Assembly (NCBI GenBank): GCA_035714625.1
Contig: DASTLT010000224.1
Location: 1 to 8,566, forward strand
DNA: 8,566 bases
Direction of reading: 5' to 3'
DNA from: GCA-003244245 sp035714625
Lineage (GTDB): Bacteria; Actinomycetota; Actinomycetes; Mycobacteriales; Pseudonocardiaceae
This document shows positions 5,811 through 8,566 of this stretch, one piece after another (positions within the stretch are counted from its first letter, which is position 1; every line of letters starts with the position of its first letter). The translations under genes and the position numbers were made by a program. The notes below the pieces were generated by a model. That model worked only from the letters and a program-made list of their open reading frames with translations. It did no database searches and had not been told where the DNA came from.

Positions 5811-6145
5811 GAATCACGCTTTCGTGGCGGTGTTAGGCACTTTTTGAGCATGCTCGGTCACGGAAACGATACGGTTGATTCACCTGGGTGGATGCCTGCT
5901 CTTGGCGGTATGCACAGGTAGCTTCGATGGCGGCGGGACGTGCCGGACGCGTCACGCCACGGGAGGCCCTGAACGTGGCTGTTGTCGATTGGGCGGGCTT
6001 ATCGCCCACGGCGAGCACGGGAGGGTCGGCACCCGGCCCTCGTGGTCGGTACCGCTGAGCCCGACCAGGCGCCGCGGAGCGATCAACAGGGTCGGCCGGC
6101 CCACCGAGGGGCGAGCGTGGGTGCTGCGCTCGCCAGGGAGCTGCC
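5811..6145. other. 335-nt gap upstream of the PhoH gene
   Basis: No convincing gene. A 43-codon plus frame (5927-6058, ATG, in the same phase as the PhoH gene) translates to a plausible but unrecognised peptide (VTPREALNVAVVDWAGLSP). It has no Shine-Dalgarno sequence, and I do not call it. Small symmetric elements are CACG-cttt-CGTG (5815-5826), the palindrome GAGCATGCTC (5846-5855) next to a T5 run, and TGGGCG-n7-CGCCCA (5990-6008). None is a strong terminator or clear operator. Confidence 0.4.
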
Positions 6146-6148
6146 TTG
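6135..6148 (+). promoter_or_regulatory. Ribosome binding site deciding a TTG start
   Basis: AGGGAG at 6135-6140, five bases before TTG 6146. This site supports TTG initiation 16 codons before the conserved YVLDTSVLL block. No in-frame ATG or GTG stands between the site and that block. Confidence 0.6.
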
Positions 6149-7480
6149 AATGCCTCTCGCTCATCCCGCTGCACCGTCCCCGGTATCCGGAGCTACGTGC
6201 TGGACACCTCAGTCCTGCTGTCCGACCCGTGGGCGTTGTTCCGGTTCGACGAGCACCATGTGGTGCTTCCGCTGGTCGTGATCGGGGAGTTGGAGGGCAA
6301 GCGGCACCACCCGGAGCTCGGCTGGTTCGCCCGGGAGGCGCTGCGACTGTTGGATGACCTGCGGCTCGCCCATGGCCGGCTGGACACCCCGGTGTCGATT
6401 GGCGAGCTGGGCGGCACCCTGCACGTGGAGCTGAACCACTCCGATCCGCAGGTGCTTCCCGCCGGGTTCCGCACCGAGAGCAACGACTCGCGGATCCTGG
6501 CCTGCGCGCTGAACCTGGCCGCCGAGGGCTGCGATGTCACCCTGGTCACCAAGGACATGCCGCTGCGGGTGAGGGCCGGTGCGGTCGGGCTGCCCGCCGA
6601 GGAGTACCGCGCGCAGAACGTGGTGCCATCGGGCTGGACCGGGATGACCGACGTGGAGGTCGGCTCCGCGGTGCTCGAAGCGCTCTACAAGGACGGGGTC
6701 GCCGAGCTCACCGAGCATCCGGAGATCGCTGCCCTGCCGTGCAACACCGGGCTACGCCTGCTCGCCGGGACTGCGACGGCGCTGGGCCGGATCACCGCGG
6801 ACAAGCGGGCCCGCTTGGTGCGCGGGGACCGGGAGGCGTTCGGGCTGCACGGCCGCTCCGCCGAGCAGCGGGTGGCGCTGGACCTGCTGCTCGACCCCGC
6901 AGTGGGCATCGTCTCGCTCGGTGGGCGGGCCGGCACCGGCAAGTCCGCGCTCGCGCTGTGCGCCGGGCTGGAGGCGGTGCTGGAACGCGGCGCGCACCGG
7001 CGTGTCGTGGTGTTCCGCCCGCTCTACGCCGTCGGGGGGCAGGAACTCGGCTACCTGCCGGGTAGCGAGAACGAGAAGATGCAGCCCTGGGCACAGGCGG
7101 TGTTCGACACCCTCGGCGCAATCGCCTCTCAGGATGTCATCGACGAGGTGATCGACCGGGGCATGCTGGAGGTGTTGCCGCTGACCCACATCCGCGGCCG
7201 GTCGCTGCACGACAGCTTCGTGATCGTCGACGAGGCGCAGTCGCTGGAGCGCAACGTGCTGCTCACCGTGCTCTCCAGGCTGGGCAGCGGCTCTCGGGTG
7301 GTGCTCACCCACGACGTCGCGCAGCGGGACAACTTGCGGGTCGGCCGGCACGACGGGGTCGCCGCAGTGATCGAGAAGCTCAAGGGGCACCCGCTGTTCG
7401 CCCACGTCACCCTCACCCGCTCGGAGCGCTCCCCGATCGCCGCCCTGGTCACCGAGATGCTGGAGGACTACGCGCACTAA
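6146..7480 (+). CDS. phoH2: PhoH2-type PIN-domain/PhoH ATPase fusion
   Basis: Encodes 444 residues with an N-terminal PIN nuclease and a C-terminal PhoH P-loop ATPase. Mycobacterial PhoH2 (Rv1095) of this design is described as an RNA helicase/ribonuclease and as the toxin partner in PhoAT-PhoH2. PIN: YVLDTSVLLSDP (17-28, Asp20), ELEGKRHH (48-55), ESNDSRILACAL (111-122, Asp114) and VTKDMPLR (134-141, Asp137), so the four-acid metal site looks complete. PhoH: SLGGRAGTGKSALAL (257-271, Walker A), the VVFRPLYAVGGQELGYLPGS block (288-307), FVIVDEAQSLE (358-368, Walker B) and SRVVLTHDVAQRDN (383-396, sensor-like Asp390). Length is normal. Start: TTG 6146 with AGGGAG upstream. The usual small antitoxin gene overlapping the 5' end is not evident. 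The 3' end overlaps the convergent ligase by four bases. Cytosolic. Confidence 0.93.
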   Translation: MNASRSSRCTVPGIRSYVLDTSVLLSDPWALFRFDEHHVVLPLVVIGELEGKRHHPELGWFAREALRLLDDLRLAHGRLDTPVSIGELGGTLHVELNHSDPQVLPAGFRTESNDSRILACALNLAAEGCDVTLVTKDMPLRVRAGAVGLPAEEYRAQNVVPSGWTGMTDVEVGSAVLEALYKDGVAELTEHPEIAALPCNTGLRLLAGTATALGRITADKRARLVRGDREAFGLHGRSAEQRVALDLLLDPAVGIVSLGGRAGTGKSALALCAGLEAVLERGAHRRVVVFRPLYAVGGQELGYLPGSENEKMQPWAQAVFDTLGAIASQDVIDEVIDRGMLEVLPLTHIRGRSLHDSFVIVDEAQSLERNVLLTVLSRLGSGSRVVLTHDVAQRDNLRVGRHDGVAAVIEKLKGHPLFAHVTLTRSERSPIAALVTEMLEDYAH

Positions 7481-8566
7481 CCCCCCACGGGCAGCAGGGC
7501 ACGCACGGCATCGATGGTGTCGGCGTCCCGGGCGTCCTTGTCCGGCCGGTAGCGCAGCACCCGGGCGAACCGCAACGCCACTCCCCCCGGGTAGCGGGGT
7601 GAGACCTGTACCCCGTCCAGCTCGATCTCCACCACCAGCTCGGGACGCACGTGCACCACGGGCACCTCGGGACGCCCTGCCCTGTCCTCCAGCGCGATCT
7701 CCTGCAGGGTCCGGGTCTGCCAGGTGAGCAGCTCGTCGGTCAGGCCCTTGAAGGTCTTGCCGACCATCACCGGTGGCCCGCCATCCGCGTCTCGCGCGCC
7801 GAGATGCAGGTTGGACAACCAGCCGCGGCGCCGCCCGTGCCCCCACTCAGCGGCCAGCACGATCAGGTCCAGGGTGTGCGTCGGCTTGACCTTCTGCCAG
7901 GACCGGCCGCGCCGCCCGGCCGCATAAGGGGCGGACAGCGACTTCACCATCACCCCCTCGTGTCCGGCACCCAGCGCCGCGTCGAGCAACCCAGGAGCCG
8001 CTGCGGCGTCCTGCACTGAGGGAATGCGGTAGCCGTCGGCCACCGCGTCCAGCGCAGCCAGCCGCTCGGCGAGCGGGGCGTCGAGCAGATCCCGCCCGTC
8101 GGCATGCAGGCAGTCGAAGAAGAACGGCGCCAGCAGCAGATCCCGGGGTGACTCGGCGCCGAACCGGCTCATCGTCTCCTGGAACGAGCGCGGCCGCCCG
8201 TCATCGGTCAGCGCCAGCGTCTCGCCGTCGAGCACCACCGACGAGCACGGCAGCCCGCGCACCAGGTCGACCAGCTCCGGGACACTCGGGGTGATCTCGC
8301 GCAACGTCCGGGTCCACACCCGTACCTGGTCGCCGTCGCGGTGCACCTGGATCCGCGCGCCATCCAGCTTGTACTCCACCGACACCGCACCGAGCTCGGC
8401 CAGCGCGGCAGCCAGCGACTCGGCAGGGGAGGCCAGCATCGGGCGCACCGGGCGGCCCAGCTTCAGCCGGAACGCGCCGAGCGCCGCCTCGCCCCCGGCC
8501 ATCGCCGCGACGGCGGTAGCGGGCAGCCCGCCGCTGAGCATGAACGCCCGGCGCACCGCGTCGGCA
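7477..8566 (-). CDS. ligB: ATP-dependent DNA ligase, LigB type (5' end outside window)
   Basis: At least 362 codons of a nick-joining ATP-dependent DNA ligase. The reading frame stays open to the right edge (Ala-Asp-Ala before the first in-window GTG at 8556), so the gene starts outside. LigB proteins run about 500 residues, so roughly 150 of the N-terminal DNA-binding region is missing from view. Counting from the GTG: motif I EYKLDGARIQVH (61-72) with the adenylated lysine Lys63 (codon 8368-8370), motif III VLDGETLAL (108-116), IIIa FFFDCLHADG (145-154), IV EGVMVKSL (200-207) and V SWQKVKP (219-225). An OB-fold follows, with RYPGGVALRFARVLRYR (321-337) near the end. The nucleotidyltransferase core and OB domain are complete, and no LigD-like primase or nuclease parts are seen. 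Bacteria use such ligases as accessories to NAD-dependent LigA. Convergent with phoH2 and overlapping its stop. Confidence 0.93.
   Translation of the reverse strand, partial: ADAVRRAFMLSGGLPATAVAAMAGGEAALGAFRLKLGRPVRPMLASPAESLAAALAELGAVSVEYKLDGARIQVHRDGDQVRVWTRTLREITPSVPELVDLVRGLPCSSVVLDGETLALTDDGRPRSFQETMSRFGAESPRDLLLAPFFFDCLHADGRDLLDAPLAERLAALDAVADGYRIPSVQDAAAAPGLLDAALGAGHEGVMVKSLSAPYAAGRRGRSWQKVKPTHTLDLIVLAAEWGHGRRRGWLSNLHLGARDADGGPPVMVGKTFKGLTDELLTWQTRTLQEIALEDRAGRPEVPVVHVRPELVVEIELDGVQVSPRYPGGVALRFARVLRYRPDKDARDADTIDAVRALLPVGG

Noticed and set aside
5833..6357. Open frames on both strands in the gap before phoH2 (plus 5875-6357, minus 6174-5833)
   Set aside because: No ribosome sites, no recognisable motifs, and Arg/Pro/Gly-rich translations; the plus one runs into phoH2 out of frame.
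6752..7846. 364-codon minus-strand frame spanning the phoH2/ligB junction
   Set aside because: It overlaps two well-recognised genes in the wrong phase, and its translation is Ala/Arg/Gly-rich and featureless.

Overview
The window is high-GC DNA with strong G/C third-position bias, GTG/TTG starts and typical actinobacterial protein families. The short-chain isoprenyl transferase and the PIN-PhoH protein both closely resemble mycobacterial Rv1086 and Rv1095 as I remember them. That suggests an actinomycete of the Mycobacteriales/Pseudonocardiales type. No species can be named from this sequence alone.

Left part (1 to about 2900): a decayed or accessory region. Bases 1-610 hold no gene I can defend. 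At 613-835 (minus) lies a frameshifted remnant of a WXG100/ESX-like small helical protein. At 935-1570 (minus) is an intact-looking two-TM protein with an N-terminal CPRC zinc-ribbon half and an unusually AT-rich core. At 1726-2070 (plus) is a proline-rich open frame of unknown origin. At 2116-2884 (plus) is a heavily damaged SNF2-helicase/SWIM-zinc-finger gene pair. The helicase motif I/Ia region, the extreme helicase C-terminus and the C-terminal half of the SWIM protein are joined with most of both genes missing and at least three one-base frame changes.

Right part (about 2900 to 8566): intact, densely coding genes. A Z-prenyl diphosphate synthase of the Rv1086 short-chain type (2916-3686, plus) converges on a secreted ricin-type beta-trefoil protein (3816-4445, minus), with a perfect 13-bp-arm hairpin between them. 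The lectin gene diverges from a DUF885 HExxPGHH metallopeptidase-like gene (4599-5810, plus). After a 335-nt gap comes a PhoH2-type PIN-PhoH ribonuclease/helicase (6146-7480, plus). Its stop codon overlaps that of a convergent ATP-dependent DNA ligase of the LigB type (7477-8566, minus), which runs off the right edge.

The intact genes cover unrelated tasks (polyprenyl synthesis, secretion, peptidase-like chemistry, RNA handling, DNA joining) and do not form one pathway. Most are transcribed alone: there are convergent and divergent pairs but no clear operon. I see no convincing new multi-gene system. The most informative structure is the compound SNF2/SWIM collapse beside a WXG-like remnant and a foreign-looking membrane gene.
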